Below, one piece after another: positions 1 through 11,890 of a stretch of 64,000 bases of DNA (position 1 is the first letter of the stretch; every line of letters starts with the position of its first letter). The DNA comes from Hepsetus odoe. Its lineage: Eukaryota; Chordata; Actinopteri; Characiformes; Hepsetidae. Below the pieces are notes generated by a model. That model was not told where the DNA came from and did not search any database. It was given only the letters and a program-made list of their open reading frames with translations. Position numbers and translations under genes: made by a program. The stretch covers positions 6,497,582 through 6,561,581 of the forward strand of contig CM029386.1 in the NCBI GenBank assembly GCA_017165825.1, read 5' to 3'.

Positions 1-3000
1 GCTAATTTCAGGTCCAGTTGTAGAAGTTACAGGTTCTTTCCTTTCAGTCCATGCAAGACTTTGAGCGACCTCCATTGATCCAGTTTGGCTGCTAATAGAT
101 GGAGAAATGCTCACAGATATCATGGGACCTAATGAGACACCACTCTGAGAAGAGTTAGCATGGCTAATCTCATTACCACTGGGGTCTGTCTGCGGGACAT
201 TAATGGACTGAGAGATGGCAGTATTGGTTTCTGTGAAATGTATCAAAGAGATATGAGGTGTATTTGTTTGGGTTTTTTGTTGTTTGCCTGAATATGATTG
301 GGTCCCTGTTGGAGATTCTGAATATGTTTCCATGTTGGCTGTATCAGATTCTTTTTCACTTCTATTATGTAAAGCCTCCTGTGTTATGCCCTTACCCTGC
401 ACCATAAGTTCAGGGGTCACTGTAGGACTAACCCAAGGGGTGGTGATGACAAATGGAAAGATGGTACTAATGTCTACCTTATTACTTTGCCTCATTGAAT
501 TTGTATTTGGTGATTGTGAACGAAGAGGCAATTCTGAAGACATGTGGTGTGTGTTATGGTCGAGTGTATCAGTGGAACCAGGCTGGTTAGCCGCACTAGG
601 TAGAAAAGTCAAACTGGTTTGCTGAACAACAGTAGGGTGTTCCCTTTGAATGATGGTTAAAATGTTAGTGCTAGTTGAGTCTTGAGAGTGCACAATTAGG
701 GTGGGCTGAGGGTTTGGAGATTGTGTTTCAGGTGGTGGGTGTATGTGCTCTGCTAAAGGTGTTTCTTCTTTGTTTGCTGCCATTATTCCTGGGAATTTAC
801 TTTCAGAAGCTTCTAAGTGGCTGGTGCTGATCTGAGGAGAAAATGTGGACAGATTGTTCTGATTATGGGTAACAACAGATGGGACAGTGTTAGAATCATC
901 AATAACCGATGCAGGTGTTTGTTCAGAAATAGCCTGGTTAGGGGGGGTCAATCTCAGAGTGCCACTCTCTCTATCTTTTTCTGCAAGATCCGTTGCATAA
1001 GACAAATCGGGTGTCACCACTGAGATGCTCTCGTCATTGGAAGTTGTAAATGAGATGTTACTTTCCGGAAAACGATTTAGGCCAGGGACAGTTTTTGAAA
1101 CCACTGAGTCAAGTGGACTGTCTGTTTGAGAGTTCACTGACACAGCTGAAATTAATTGAGTGCTTCTAGTGCCATTGTGAATGTAAGGGTATATTTTTGC
1201 TGTTTGCAGGTTGCCCACCTCAATGGACAGAGATTTTTTCAACAGATTGTCTGTATATGCATTGTCTTTCCCTCTATTCAGATATGTGCTGGTTGCTGTG
1301 GTGACATCATCACGCCCGGCCGATGTGTGCCATTTCCATTTCACTGTATCATCTGAGAGAGTCAAAGCAGGGCCAGTTTGTGTTTTTGCATGTGCGTAAG
1401 AGTGAATGGGCTCAGTTTGTGTGTCAGCCCATGAGCGTATCATAGTATTCGCAGGGTCAGAGATTGTGGCTCCAGTTGTTTCCTGGCCATTGTGTGACCC
1501 TTCCTGTGGAACAGGGTTTCCATTCTTATCGTAAAATGCAGACACATCTCCACCCTGTGCACTTGTGTCCCTGAGTATTTCCCAATTGGGGGATGCACTG
1601 CCAAGCCCAAGAATGTGTGGTGCATGGGTCGCCCGCTTAGGAGCATCCTGAGATGGAGATATGGGGTTGTTGTCAAAGTCAGTGTAAGGAACCTGACCAT
1701 CATCTGAAATGTTCCATCCTGAAACACATGCACATTGATACAAAGATATGAATGGAAACAGGAATTTTGTGAACACTCAGGGCAGAGAATTCTAGGACTG
1801 AAAGAAATGCTCAAATTCAAATATGCATTCTTAGAAACAAATACAGCAGAAAGAAAGACAACATCTGAGTACAGCTCTGAAGAAACTTTTTTTTTATCTG
1901 ACACTAAAAGTTCTTACACCCACTTTGTTACTTCATACTAATCATTGCACCATCCCCCTCTGCTTTTGGAACTGATGAGCTTTGACCTCTACTTGGTTAT
2001 GTCCCATATGTATTAGCAAGGTGTTTACATAATTAAGGTTGTACCTTTTTTTCTTTTCTAAGATCCTGCTGGTGTAGGTTTCAATGAAAAGTTCTCACTT
2101 TTAATGTAAAGTTCTCATGGTGTCCCCCTTTTTTTTTAAATGAATTACAGATCCAGTGTTTTTTAATCCAATTTTCAAAGTATTCACGAAGCGAATTTGT
2201 CAAGAATATTTTGATTCAATATTTTGATTCACAAGTTAATTACATTTTAATTTAGTCATTGTAACAGCCCTACTGATGCCTTTTCTTTTTCAGTTTGTTT
2301 CTTAAGGTTGTTAGTGTCTAACAGTAAAAAAGAGAAAATGAAGTCAGCAAATATCACCTAGGTATGCAACTTTCCATGTAGTACCTTTTTGGCATAATTA
2401 GGAAATGGGATAATGAATGCGGTGGTCAGACTTACTGAGGTATAATGTTGGAGCTCTGGAGCGGGTGCCATTCTTCCAACTCCACTCCACAGTTGTTCTC
2501 CCATTGCCTGTAAATGATGTGCCTTTGTCTTCCTCCTTTACAACCGTCCCCTTGCTAAACTTTATTTGAAGACTAGTGTCTTCATCTATAGAAACAACCT
2601 TTATCCAGACAGTCTGATTCTTCAGTGCATTTATAATCCAGGTACAAGTGACATTTGACCATTTTTCAGTACTCTCCTTCAGAGTTTCATCATATAGATG
2701 GCTATTTGAATGTAAACTAGTAGGAAAGGAGTACTGAATTGAGCCAGTTCTCTCTCCAAGAACATCTGTTTTCCCTTCACAATCTCCTGTTACTTCAAAG
2801 AGGAAGTTACCTATGAAGGAAGAACATGCTGTTATCTGTGGTGCATTCTTTGCAAGTAAGATATCTATGTGGCCCAAAATCCAAAAGTTAAGAATTATTT
2901 GCTGCTCTGTTTCATAGAAGTTGACCGGTAGTCCAAATTGGCAAAAGCATTTAATCTTAAGATCAAAGGAGAAGAACATAACAAACCAGTTGCTATGCTG

Positions 3001-4080
3001 ATAGATGCTAGATCTAGAAAATGCTCCCCAGTTATTCCATTACTTTGGAATTAACTGGACATATTTATGACATATTTAAAGAAAACATTGTCATTTCTAT
3101 CATATATTGCTCTTGGCACAAAAAAGCAAATTACATTTTATTGGTGTATAAAAAAGCAACAGGCTCTTTATAAAGTTTTTATGAAGGTAATATGGCTCAG
3201 CTGGCTGCCATGTTCCTTTCTGTAGCTCTTATATCAACAAATGACATGAAATATGAATATTGCAGTTTTTTTTAGATTTTGGAAATGCTTTGTTTGATGT
3301 ACACTATCATGGTAGCAAAAAGAAAACTTTAGCTAGCAGGAAATACCAAACTCCTTTGCTTGCTTAATTGCGATACTTTTCAGAATGGCTATTAATGTGG
3401 TCATATGTTACTTTTATGGCTAAGTAGGTTAGTGTGGAAATCTAAAACTGAAGGATACATTTAAATATGGGATTTATATTAAATAATATTCAAACCAATT
3501 AATAAAGAAACAGATAAAGCAAAAGCAAAAAGCTTTGTTATGTGTGGTAGACTTTCAATCTGGACATGAATTTAAAAAGTGGCTTGGAGTAAAGTGGCTA
3601 GGAGTCTGAGATCGCATTCAAAATGTGTTTTTTGCTTGTTTGTTTATTTGTTTGTTTTTTTACTTGGAAAAAATCAGTAGAGGAAGAAAGGTTTAAGATC
3701 TTGCTGAGTCATTAAAGCAAAAGGAAAACACTAAAATTAATGAAAATTGTGAAATATGATAAACTAACATTGAGCATGGAGTCAAATTATGCTCTTCATG
3801 GACTCACTCTTTTCCAAGGAACTCTTTTACCGAAATAGTCTTTTCAATAAAATGTTATTGTAACTACATTCAGTAAGATAGCACATTACTACTAACTTTT
3901 AATATTATTATTCTAAAGTAATTATATTAGCATAGGTTGATGCTACTATGGGTAACAGAACCAACCCTAACTCTTTTGAGCTCCCTTTAACACATCACCC
4001 TGACTGGCTGTAAATAAGGATTAAGTTTTGTACTCACCTGTTGTAAAAATCAAGAGAAAATGAAAGGCAAAAATGTGCAT
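1..4080 (-). CDS. Unidentified secreted/membrane protein, CUB-like plus mucin-like stalk (partial)
   Basis: Three coding exons join in phase on the minus strand: 4080-4038, 2810-2436 and 1718 to beyond base 1. Exon 1 encodes MHIFAFHFLLIFTT, a short hydrophobic signal peptide, and ends at a GTGAGT donor in phase 1. Exon 2 (125 codons, phase 1-1) has two cysteines about 44 residues apart, several N-glycosylation sequons (NVT, NQT, NGT) and a TCTWII segment typical of CUB-like beta sandwiches. Exon 3 stays open for about 572 codons to the window edge, contains no cysteine, and is rich in Ser, Thr, Asn, Gln and Pro, as expected for an extended O-glycosylated stalk. A membrane anchor or further domains would lie outside the window. 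I do not recognise the gene; SEZ6-like or other CUB/mucin proteins are possible, so no symbol is given. The exon chain is strong evidence; the domain names are inference. Confidence 0.72.
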
Positions 4081-4417
4081 TTTGGGACACAAAACATTCC
4101 CCTGAGGAAAGCATCTGCTGAGACAGGTCCATAAAGGAGTTCAGAGGATCCCAAAAGCTGCTCCAGAGGAGTTTGGGGGGATTTTTAATATATTCCACTA
4201 ACACTGTTCCCACTGAGCCCCGGCAGCACGAACACGGCCACTGCCCAGTGTCTCATTGACTGAAACAGCACTGAAACTGAGTCACATTATAGGAAATGAA
4301 ACACACGTGTCTCTCACTCTCTAACGCCCCCTACCCCACCCCCGCCCATCCATTCTGTATGTGTGGCACTTGTAAATGCACTTTGTGGGGATCCAACATT
4401 CACATGTACACATAATA

Positions 4418-4557
4418 TTGTGTGCATGATAGATAGATACATAGACAGATATATAGATATATATAGATAGATAGCTGGATAGATAGATAGATAGATATGT
4501 CATCTCTCTGGTTATCTGTCTATTTATCTGTGTGCGTGTGTTTGTGTGTGTGTGTGT
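4418..4557. repeat. GATA/TAGA microsatellite and adjacent GT repeat
   Basis: An imperfect (TAGA)n array covers about 4426-4497 and is followed by a GT-rich tract at about 4530-4557. An apparent minus-strand ORF rich in Tyr, Leu, Ser and Ile across it is only the translated repeat. Confidence 0.85.
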
Positions 4558-4717
4558 TTGTGCTATTTTGTTTTGAAGGACCAGAGCAGCGCTTCATACA
4601 AGCATCTGACTATCATTAGCGCACCACTTCAGGGGGCAGGCAGTCAAAACTCAGGCTGGAAAGTTGTTCAAAGCTAAAGGGGAGTGACCAGAGAGCAAGA
4701 GAGTGGCAGGGTTAATT

Positions 4718-4721
<4 letters not shown>

Positions 4722-4761
<40 letters not shown>

Positions 4762-5326
4762 ACTGTGCAAAAGAGTTAGGCAGGTGTGGGAAAAATGCTG
4801 TAAACAAAGAATGCTTTCAGAAATATAAATAATGATTGTTTATTTTTATCAATTTACAAAATGCAAAGTGAGCTAACAAAAGATAAATCAAAATCAAATC
4901 AATATTTGGTGTTACTACCGTTTGCCTTCAAACCAGCATCAATTCTTCTGGCCCCCACAGAGCCCTGATCTCAGCATCATCGAGTGTGTCTGGGATTACA
5001 TGAAGAGACAGAAGGATGTGAGGAAGCCTACATCCACAGAAGATCTGTGGTTAGTTCTCCAAGATGTTTGGATCAACCTACCAGCCGAGTTCCTTCAAAA
5101 ACTGTGTGCAAGTGTACCTAGAAGAATTGATGCTGTTTTGAAGGCAATTGTGGTCACACCAAATATTGATTTAGAGAGAGTAGAGATGGATTTAGATTTC
5201 TCTTTTGTTCCTTCACTGCATTTTGTTGATTGATGAAAATAAATTATTAACATTAATGATTAATAAATGATTAACACTTCCATTTTTGAAAGCATTCATT
5301 GTTTACAGCATTTTTTCCACACCTGC

Positions 5327-5373
<47 letters not shown>
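4722..5373. mobile_element. Internally deleted Tc1/mariner element (family 1, copy 1) in a TA array
   Basis: The element occupies about 4755-5332 and is flanked on both sides by (AT)n, as expected for Tc1 insertion at TA. The terminal inverted repeats are long: left 4755-4919 and right about 5150-5332 share the TTAGGCAGGTGTGG and GCTGTAAACAA blocks. Between them lies only the end of a transposase, readable on the plus strand at 4922-5233: WPPQSPDLSIIE with the last catalytic Glu, then a PTSTEDLW segment and a VLKA ending. The N-terminal DNA-binding part and the first two catalytic Asp residues are missing, so it is non-autonomous. The same family recurs at about 30190-30722 and 42206-42722. 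Confidence 0.82.
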
Positions 5374-5378
<5 letters not shown>

Positions 5379-5449
5379 GTCGGGGAAGAGGTGACAAAAT
5401 TTAAAAATGTGTCATTCATATTCATAGACAGACTTCTCACCATTACACC

Positions 5450-6070
5450 ATACACCATGATCAAAAAATGTATTAGTTATCAAGTTAGTATCAAGTATAG
5501 CATCAAGTTAGTTAAACTTCTGGGATATTGATCTGGTCAGTTAAGTAGCAGAGGGGGTTGTTAATCAGTGGTAGGGTACTTGGCCTCCATGCTCGCCTGA
5601 CCTAAATCCAATAGAACATCTCTCGGACATTAAGTTTAGAGCCCTCTGACTCCACCAGATTGCAATCAGACTGTCCAGGAGCTCAGTGATGCCCTGGTCA
5701 GGATCTGGGAGGAAATATCCCAGAACACCATCCATCATCTCATAAGGTGCATGTCCTGACATTGTCAGGCATGAATACAAGAACGTGGGGGCCATACTAA
5801 CTACTGAGTGCCATTCTGAGTTGCTGCAATGACATTTCTGCAAATTGGACTAGCCTGCCGCATCAGTTCTTCAGCTTAAATTTCTTGGTGACTTTAAATT
5901 GAGCCCTCTGTAGGTTGATGATTTTCATTTTCATCAAATGATGTGGCATCCTTTTGTTCCTAACACATCATCCATTCCATATCAGTATGGATATCCAGCA
6001 GGATTTTTTTTTTTCCAATTGAGATCTGATGGGTTTTCAAAGTGTTCCTTAAATTTTTTTAAGCAGTGTA
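5450..6070 (+). mobile_element. Internally deleted Tc1/mariner element (family 2)
   Basis: The left part matches the 5' end of the longer family-2 element at 43453 through a shared TGATCTGGTCAGTTAAGTAG stretch. It then jumps at about 5565 directly to the 3' part of a transposase gene, which translates in pieces as PKSNR.SLG, TVQELSDALVRIWEE and IQERGGHTNY-like segments with stops. The right end near 6040-6070 (AAGTGTTCC, then TTTTTTTAAGCAGTGTA) is the inverted counterpart of the left end of the 43.4-kb copy. This is a defective deletion derivative. The exact left terminus is degenerate. Confidence 0.75.
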
Positions 6071-6141
6071 GTAATTGTGCTCTTACAATTTTATTTCATT
6101 CAGTATTGTTATTGTATTATCATAAGAGCATCATAAGAACA

Positions 6142-6760
6142 TCAACTTGTGTATATCATACCAAACATTGTATCAAATCGCGGGATGAGTGTATAATATT
6201 CTCCTATTACTTTTATCAGCTGCTCCCATTTAGCTGCATCTACCTGCTTCAAACCAACCACCTGCATGTCCTCCCTCACGTCAATAAACCTCCTCTTTGG
6301 TCTTCCTCTTCTCTTTTCTGGCAGCTCCATCTTCAACATCCTCCTTCCAATATAATCATCAACCTTCCTTCTCTCCATCATGTCAGCAAATTCTCTACCT
6401 TTACCAGTCATGCTGCCAACATTCAAAGTTCCTACCCTCACTTCCAATCTCCTCTCATTCTTTCTCTCCTCTTCCTTCTGGACATGCCTTCCTCCTGTTC
6501 TTATTCTTCTCCTTTGGCCAACAGTAGTCCAAGTTCCACCAGCATCCTGTAGGCTAACAGCACTGGTGGCAGTCATTGTTAACCGGAGCCTCGACCGATC
6601 CAGTATGGAATTCTGTATTGTCCGCATATTGATTTGGCAAAGTTATACACCCCGATGCCCTTCCTGACATTACCGTCCCCATTTATCCAGGCTTGGGACC
6701 AGCATGAAGAAGTACACTGGCTTGTACATCCCTAGTGGCTGGGTTGAATGGGAAATTTCA
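6142..6760 (-). mobile_element. RTE-type LINE fragment with 5' and 3' parts fused
   Basis: Minus-strand translation gives the start of an RTE-type polyprotein (GTLNVGSMTGKGREFADMME) running within one 161-codon ORF (6627-6142) straight into a C-terminal segment of the same kind of element (KRRGRPKRRFIDV). Most of the endonuclease and the whole catalytic reverse transcriptase are absent. The region 6630-6760 resembles the 5' flank of the LINE copy near 29.75-29.9 kb. It is a dead, internally deleted copy, not a host gene. Confidence 0.75.
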
Positions 6761-6769
6761 TAAGTTTCA

Positions 6770-9029
6770 AATTATTTGCATATTTTCAATACAACCTCAA
6801 ATGTTTTATTTGGGAAACCAAAACTTTCAAAGAAAACATGAACAGTCTCATTGTGTAGATATTAGATATTGATTTAGATATTATGCAACAGAATATGTGA
6901 TGTTTAATTTGTTACTGTGTACAGTGTTGTGAACAAGTCACAACTTACTGAACCAATCTGAAATGTGTGGCTGAATTACAGGTTCTCTACAGTAAATAAA
7001 AAACTGAATTCAAACTGCAATGTTCCTCACCATTGCTGTAAAAAAGCAAAACAGAGGTTAAAAGGTCTCACTTATTTCCATTGACCCTGTTGTAAAGATT
7101 TGGCCACAGGATCTCAAAAACATCAAAATAAAAATAAATAAAAATAAAATGTTCTCTCTTGACAAACTAGGAGAGTGATTAAAGAAGAGTATCAGTGTAA
7201 GTACAGTGTAGTGAATTGTGAATGGGACTGAAACCGTGTCTGCATCAGCATGGTGTAAGCTGACAATATTCTGTAGGATAACAGGTCATCCCAACAGACC
7301 ATTATTAGCTCACCAAGGAATGCTACCAGAAGTTCTGCATTATATGAGCCAGTAAAAGCCAGCACACACTGGCATGCAGAATAAATTCTACGAGTAGCTT
7401 CTGGTACTGTAATGTTCCCGGTAGTGTATGCTGAAGGCTTACTGCTTCTCATTGCAGAATTGAGGACACAATTAATGTAAGATTTGTTTAAATGTAAGTT
7501 GTGTTTTGTTCAGTCATTCACCATTGCTCTGGTCTTGTGGGATGCTCTTTAGTATTGTAAGCAATGTCTTTGTTTTACATCCTTAAACATATTCCGCCTC
7601 ATCTCTGAGATGGGGCACATGGCCACCTCTCTGTTGAGGGCCAAGCCCTCCTCTAAGAAGAGATCCATGACCACTTTTCATAGGGAATGTCCTCTGCTCT
7701 TCCTAATTCCACATCTTGTTGGTCCTGCTTGACCAGCCGCCTGCTAGAGTATTACTGTGGATCCTTCTTATTATTTATAGTTGTGCCACAAAGTAGTCAC
7801 TCATCAGTAACAAATCTGGGTCAGTGGATCTCGCTTTCCTAACACGTTCATGGCATAACAGAATATTGCTCCTTGGTTTCCATTAAACTCTGCTCTAAGA
7901 GGAAGGCATAGCTGTATCAATTCATAGTTAAGTCTCTTTATAAGACAAAAATGTTTATGACTTGAGACATAAATTCTAAATTAATGAGCCAATTAATGAG
8001 ACATAAATTCTAAATTAACATGCTTCACATTATTTGAATTTTATAATTCTAGATATTTATAGAGAAAAGGTGAACATTGTATACAAGAAAAATATATATT
8101 TACCTCAAATTATTTATCTGCACAAAAGCTTCCTAGGACTATATTGCTACTGAACCATTATAGGACCCTCTAGTGACTGAAAAGGCCAGAAGAAAGTAAG
8201 CATCAGTAATGGTGGTGGGACAGAACAGCTGAACCTATGCAAAGGGGTGAGTCCACAGGTATTAACAGTTAAAAACTTCCATCCTAAACCACCAAACATG
8301 GTCCAAGTTGTTTAAATTTGCACAAGAAATATTTGGGTAACCTGTGTCTTTAGAGACAGATTCAAATCATAGTGTGAAAAATGTCAACACGTGCTTTGGA
8401 ATCAAAATGACATTTAAAGTCTTTATTATGGGAACATTTCTATGAATTTATTCAGGGCTGAATTAATTCAAAATGGAAACTGGTTGCATTCTGCTGTGTT
8501 TATGGCAGATTCTGCCAATCATAAACAAAGAGACCAAAAGAGGATTACAGATGTATGCCTTTCCATCTGAATAAAATAAACAGTGTGCTAGAATCTTCAC
8601 CATGTTTCACATCTCACCACACAAAACTCTGTACCTGAAGAAGAAAAAAAATAAATAAATAAATTTTAATAGTATTAACCATATAACCAAGTTTCACAAA
8701 GAATGCAAAAATGTCAATAAATACAGCATAATCTATTATAAAGACAGTAGGATTGCTTTAAATTATTGTATTATGTACAAATTATATTTTCAGTTTAACT
8801 CTCGTTTTGAAAATAATATACAAACACAAAGATGATCTACACCCCACAATTCAGAAAAGTTTGAAGAAGGAAATTCGTTTCATCTATAAAGTCCTACCCT
8901 CAAAGAATTCAGGTGGGAGGAGGAGAAATAAAAAATTTAATCTTTTTACATTTTTTTTTGGTTAGATATTTCACAGAGACAGAATGCACTGGTGTTAAAC
9001 AAAATTAGCTTTGTTGTACCTGTGTTTTG
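6770..9029. other. Intergenic, no supported gene
   Basis: AT-rich DNA between the repeat cluster and the 3' end of ndufab1. The longest open frame (7452-7192, minus, 86 codons) has no splice context or family resemblance I can recognise. A short duplication of ACATAAATTCTAAATTAA occurs near 7966-8018. Confidence 0.6.
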
Positions 9030-9113
9030 TTTATTTGTTACAAAATAAAATTGTAAAAAAAAAAAGTGATCAAGCAGGAAGTATTTAGTTGACTTACAGC
9101 AAATAACAAAAGT

Positions 9114-11742
9114 TTATTCGTAGACATCCTTCTTGTCTGCAATGTATTGAATGATCTCCTCAGGTGTCATCAGCTTCTCTGCTTCTGCGTCCGGAATCTC
9201 AAAACCTTCAAAAAGCAAACCATTTAATTACTTTGGATCCAGTGACACAAGCTGGAGTCCAAACACCATTGAAAATAGTCCATTGTGAAATGTCATTCAT
9301 TAGCACTTACTGCAAAAGCCATGTGTGCCATGGTAGGCTGAGAAATACTTTTATGCAAGTAGAGTCAAGTAGAGTTTGCCACATGCTTAGAAATATTACA
9401 TTAATTAATAATTTATCAGCATTTACATTAAATGTATACCAGAGCTTTTTACATTTCGTAGTGATGGTGCTACAGGCCTAGAGGTGATGTATTTGATGAC
9501 AGTGTTGCACTAGTGTGAGCTAGATAACTCAAAGTAATGCCAGACTAAAGCGGACACAAACCAAATTCGTCCTCCATGGCCATGATGATCTCCACTTGGT
9601 CTAGACTATCCAGCCCCAAATCCTTCATGAAATGGGATGTGATCTGAAGCTAAGACAGACACAGAAGGTAGCATTGTAATGAGGTACTACAGATCACATG
9701 AAGCATGTCAAACCTGATAATGACAATTTACCTTCTCGGGGTTGATCTTGTCATAGAGTTTGAGCACATAGAGGACCCTGTCACGGACTGAGTCTAAGGT
9801 TAACGGGGGCAGGTCTCCATATTGCCGCAACTGAGAGATCAGGGGAGAGCTGTACTGGATCTAAAAATACAGAAAAGGAGACAAGGGGTTGCCTTACAAC
9901 AATCAGAGTTGTGAGGCTAGACTTCACACTTGAAACTGGTCTACATAGGTTAACATAGGTGGTCCCTAAACAATAAAAGCAAAACAAATACCCAAATACC
10001 AATACCAAAGCTGCAGAAAACTGTAGAGGATTTCTACAGGAAAATGACTACAATTGAAAGTACTACATAGAATAGTACATGGTATAAAATATATCGTTAA
10101 ATATCAAATCAAAATATATCACAATGCACTTTGTAGACAAAAGGAACTATATTAAAGATATTTGATATAATTGCATCATCAAACACATTCAGCTCATACT
10201 TCACCCACAACCACCCTTCCAGCACTAGTAGCAATAATCAACTTTGTAACTGAACACAGACACCAAATTTCATTCTAAATATTGTGAAATTCTTGAATTG
10301 TTAACTTAAACCATGGACTTAGTGTATCATTAGATTCCTAGAGTCTGCTAAATGAGAGAATGTTGTTAATGCACATGGATTACTGAGAAAAATAATAGAA
10401 ATTGAAATAAATTATATCTTTTGGAAATTCTAAAATCCAAGCTAGTAATGATTACTGAAAAACAATTGCTGAAAAATATTAACAACCCCATATTTTCGGA
10501 ATCAACAGAACATGTGGAACCAGGTTTCATGCCAAGTTTTTTTAAGGCAAAAAAGTTATTTTTTTTTATCACAACAAACTGCATCAGAACACTGAGATCT
10601 TGTTTGCAGTCTTACTTCACTGAACAGATCATGACTATACTGAACGATGATAGTATGGAAACTGCGCAGGACGTAAGAGTAGTCTTGAGATAAGTAATCT
10701 CCATGAAATAAGTAAATAAATACAATAATAAACAGTCTAAAATAAAACTGTATTAACACAATTCCAAAATGCCTAAGAAACCGAATGAGTTGACTATATC
10801 TTTACACCCCAAGTACACATAGCATTGTGGGGCAGCGGTGGCCTAGTGGTTAGGGAGTTGCCCCTGCATCAGAAGACTGCGGGGTCGATTCCCCACCAGT
10901 AGGTTGCCCTGAGGTACCCTTGAGCAAGGTATCGTCCCCATCACTGCTCCCCGGGCACTTTCAAAAGCTGCCCACTGCTGCACGATGTTTGCATGTCCAA
11001 TTTCGTTGTGGTTCACTGTGTGCTGTGACCTCGCAATGACAAGAATAGTCACTTTCACTTTCACTAAAATACGCTTGCTTTACATCATGGTTTTCGTTAC
11101 GCGATCATTAGATCCTGCTGGTGTGGGTTTCCTCCCCTTCAGCGTGAGTGACCGACACCCTTCTGGAGGAAGCTCAGCCTGGTTTATCGCAGGGCTTTGG
11201 ATTAGTAAACACATTCATCGTACATTTATTTTAAACAAGTAATCAATTAAAATCGAGCCATCATCACCAGCTCCAAGTACTGGTAACGAAATATAAAAAT
11301 CCTGAAGTCTTTAAAGCGACGGATCATGATGCATCTCCGCAACTGTTCACTGACTGGATCTTCAAAATGTCTCGCCTTTACACTTTTAAGACCAGATTCT
11401 CGATCGCGTTTCAACAAACAGTGCGAGGTTTGGATATCTGTGTGCACGGAACACGCGCATTTATTACTGAACGTACGCAAAATCGGCAAGACTCCGAGCT
11501 TGACTTTCATTCGCACCCCATTCAGGCAGCGGTGAACTCGGCCGGGTCACTGCACATGACCGCGCTCGATCGAAGAGACGCACCTGAGCGAGAAGCGGCT
11601 TGTGACTGAAGGCAGGCCGGGAGAAGGCGCGCTTCCCGCCTTCACGAGAAGCGGCGGAGAGCGCGGCCTGGAGGCTCGGCTTGGACAGAACCAAGCGAGG
11701 GTTCAGTGCTCGGACACACCGGTCAATAATGCGCGCAGCCAT
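9114..11742 (-). CDS. ndufab1: Mitochondrial acyl carrier protein (complex I subunit AB1)
   Basis: Four coding exons, in phase: 11742-11551, 9860-9732, 9649-9562, 9205-9114; predicted 166 aa (human 156). The start MAARIIDRCVRALNPRLVLS begins an Arg-rich, acid-poor mitochondrial presequence. The mature ACP fold follows: RQYGDLPPLTL, RVLYVLKLYDKINPEK, then MKDLGLDSLDQVEIIMAMED, whose DSL serine (about Ser122) is the 4'-phosphopantetheine site, and the end ADKKDVYE. The family carries acyl chains in mitochondrial fatty acid/lipoate synthesis and binds LYR proteins of complex I and the Fe-S machinery in the matrix. The exon 1 donor (GCA|GTGACC) is weak and was chosen because it is the in-phase site; a downstream alternative would lengthen the presequence. 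A polyadenylation signal (TTTATT on plus) lies at 9030-9035. A SINE sits in intron 1. Confidence 0.93.
10829..11066 (+). repeat. tRNA-derived SINE, family B, in ndufab1 intron 1
   Basis: Starts GGGGCAGCGGTGGCCTAGTGG, which resembles a tRNA A box, has a B-box-like GGGGTCGATTCC, continues with TTGCCCTGAGGTACC and the conserved CACTGTGTGCTGTGACC segment, and ends in a CACTTTCACTTTCACT tail. Near full length. At least ten related copies or fragments lie elsewhere in the window. Confidence 0.85.
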
Positions 11743-11890
11743 GTTCCTCACACACACATACACAACTCCCACAATGCAGCTTTTCTCTTCTTCCAGCCTT
11801 GGAACAAAACGCAAGCGCCGCGTTGCTGCCCCCTACAGGGCAGTCTGAGAATACAGCGACCAGGAGTACCGTCAGCTTATGGGCCGATGC
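11743..11890 (-). promoter_or_regulatory. ndufab1 promoter/5' UTR with ZNF143-like site
   Basis: GC-richer sequence just upstream of the ndufab1 start. Plus strand 11761-11778 reads CACAACTCCCACAATGCA, close to the known ZNF143/SBS consensus ACTACAAYTCCCAGMATGCA. Such sites are common near starts of housekeeping and nuclear-encoded mitochondrial genes. The start site itself was not determined. Confidence 0.45.

Noticed and set aside
1440..1904. 154-codon minus-strand ORF with a Met start
   Set aside because: It runs across the acceptor at 1719 in the wrong frame. The frame that joins in phase with the CUB-like exon is a different one and stays open to base 1.
2398..2979. 193-codon ORF starting MFFSFDLK as a stand-alone gene
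   Set aside because: The real exon is 2810-2436, with acceptor and donor visible; the residues before and after are intron read-through.
7192..7452. 86-codon minus ORF with several cysteines
   Set aside because: No splice partners, no recognisable family, no promoter or poly-A context; treated as chance.
10829..11066. tRNA gene call on A/B-box-like segments of SINEs
   Set aside because: No cloverleaf with proper arms; the body and tail are those of repeated SINEs.
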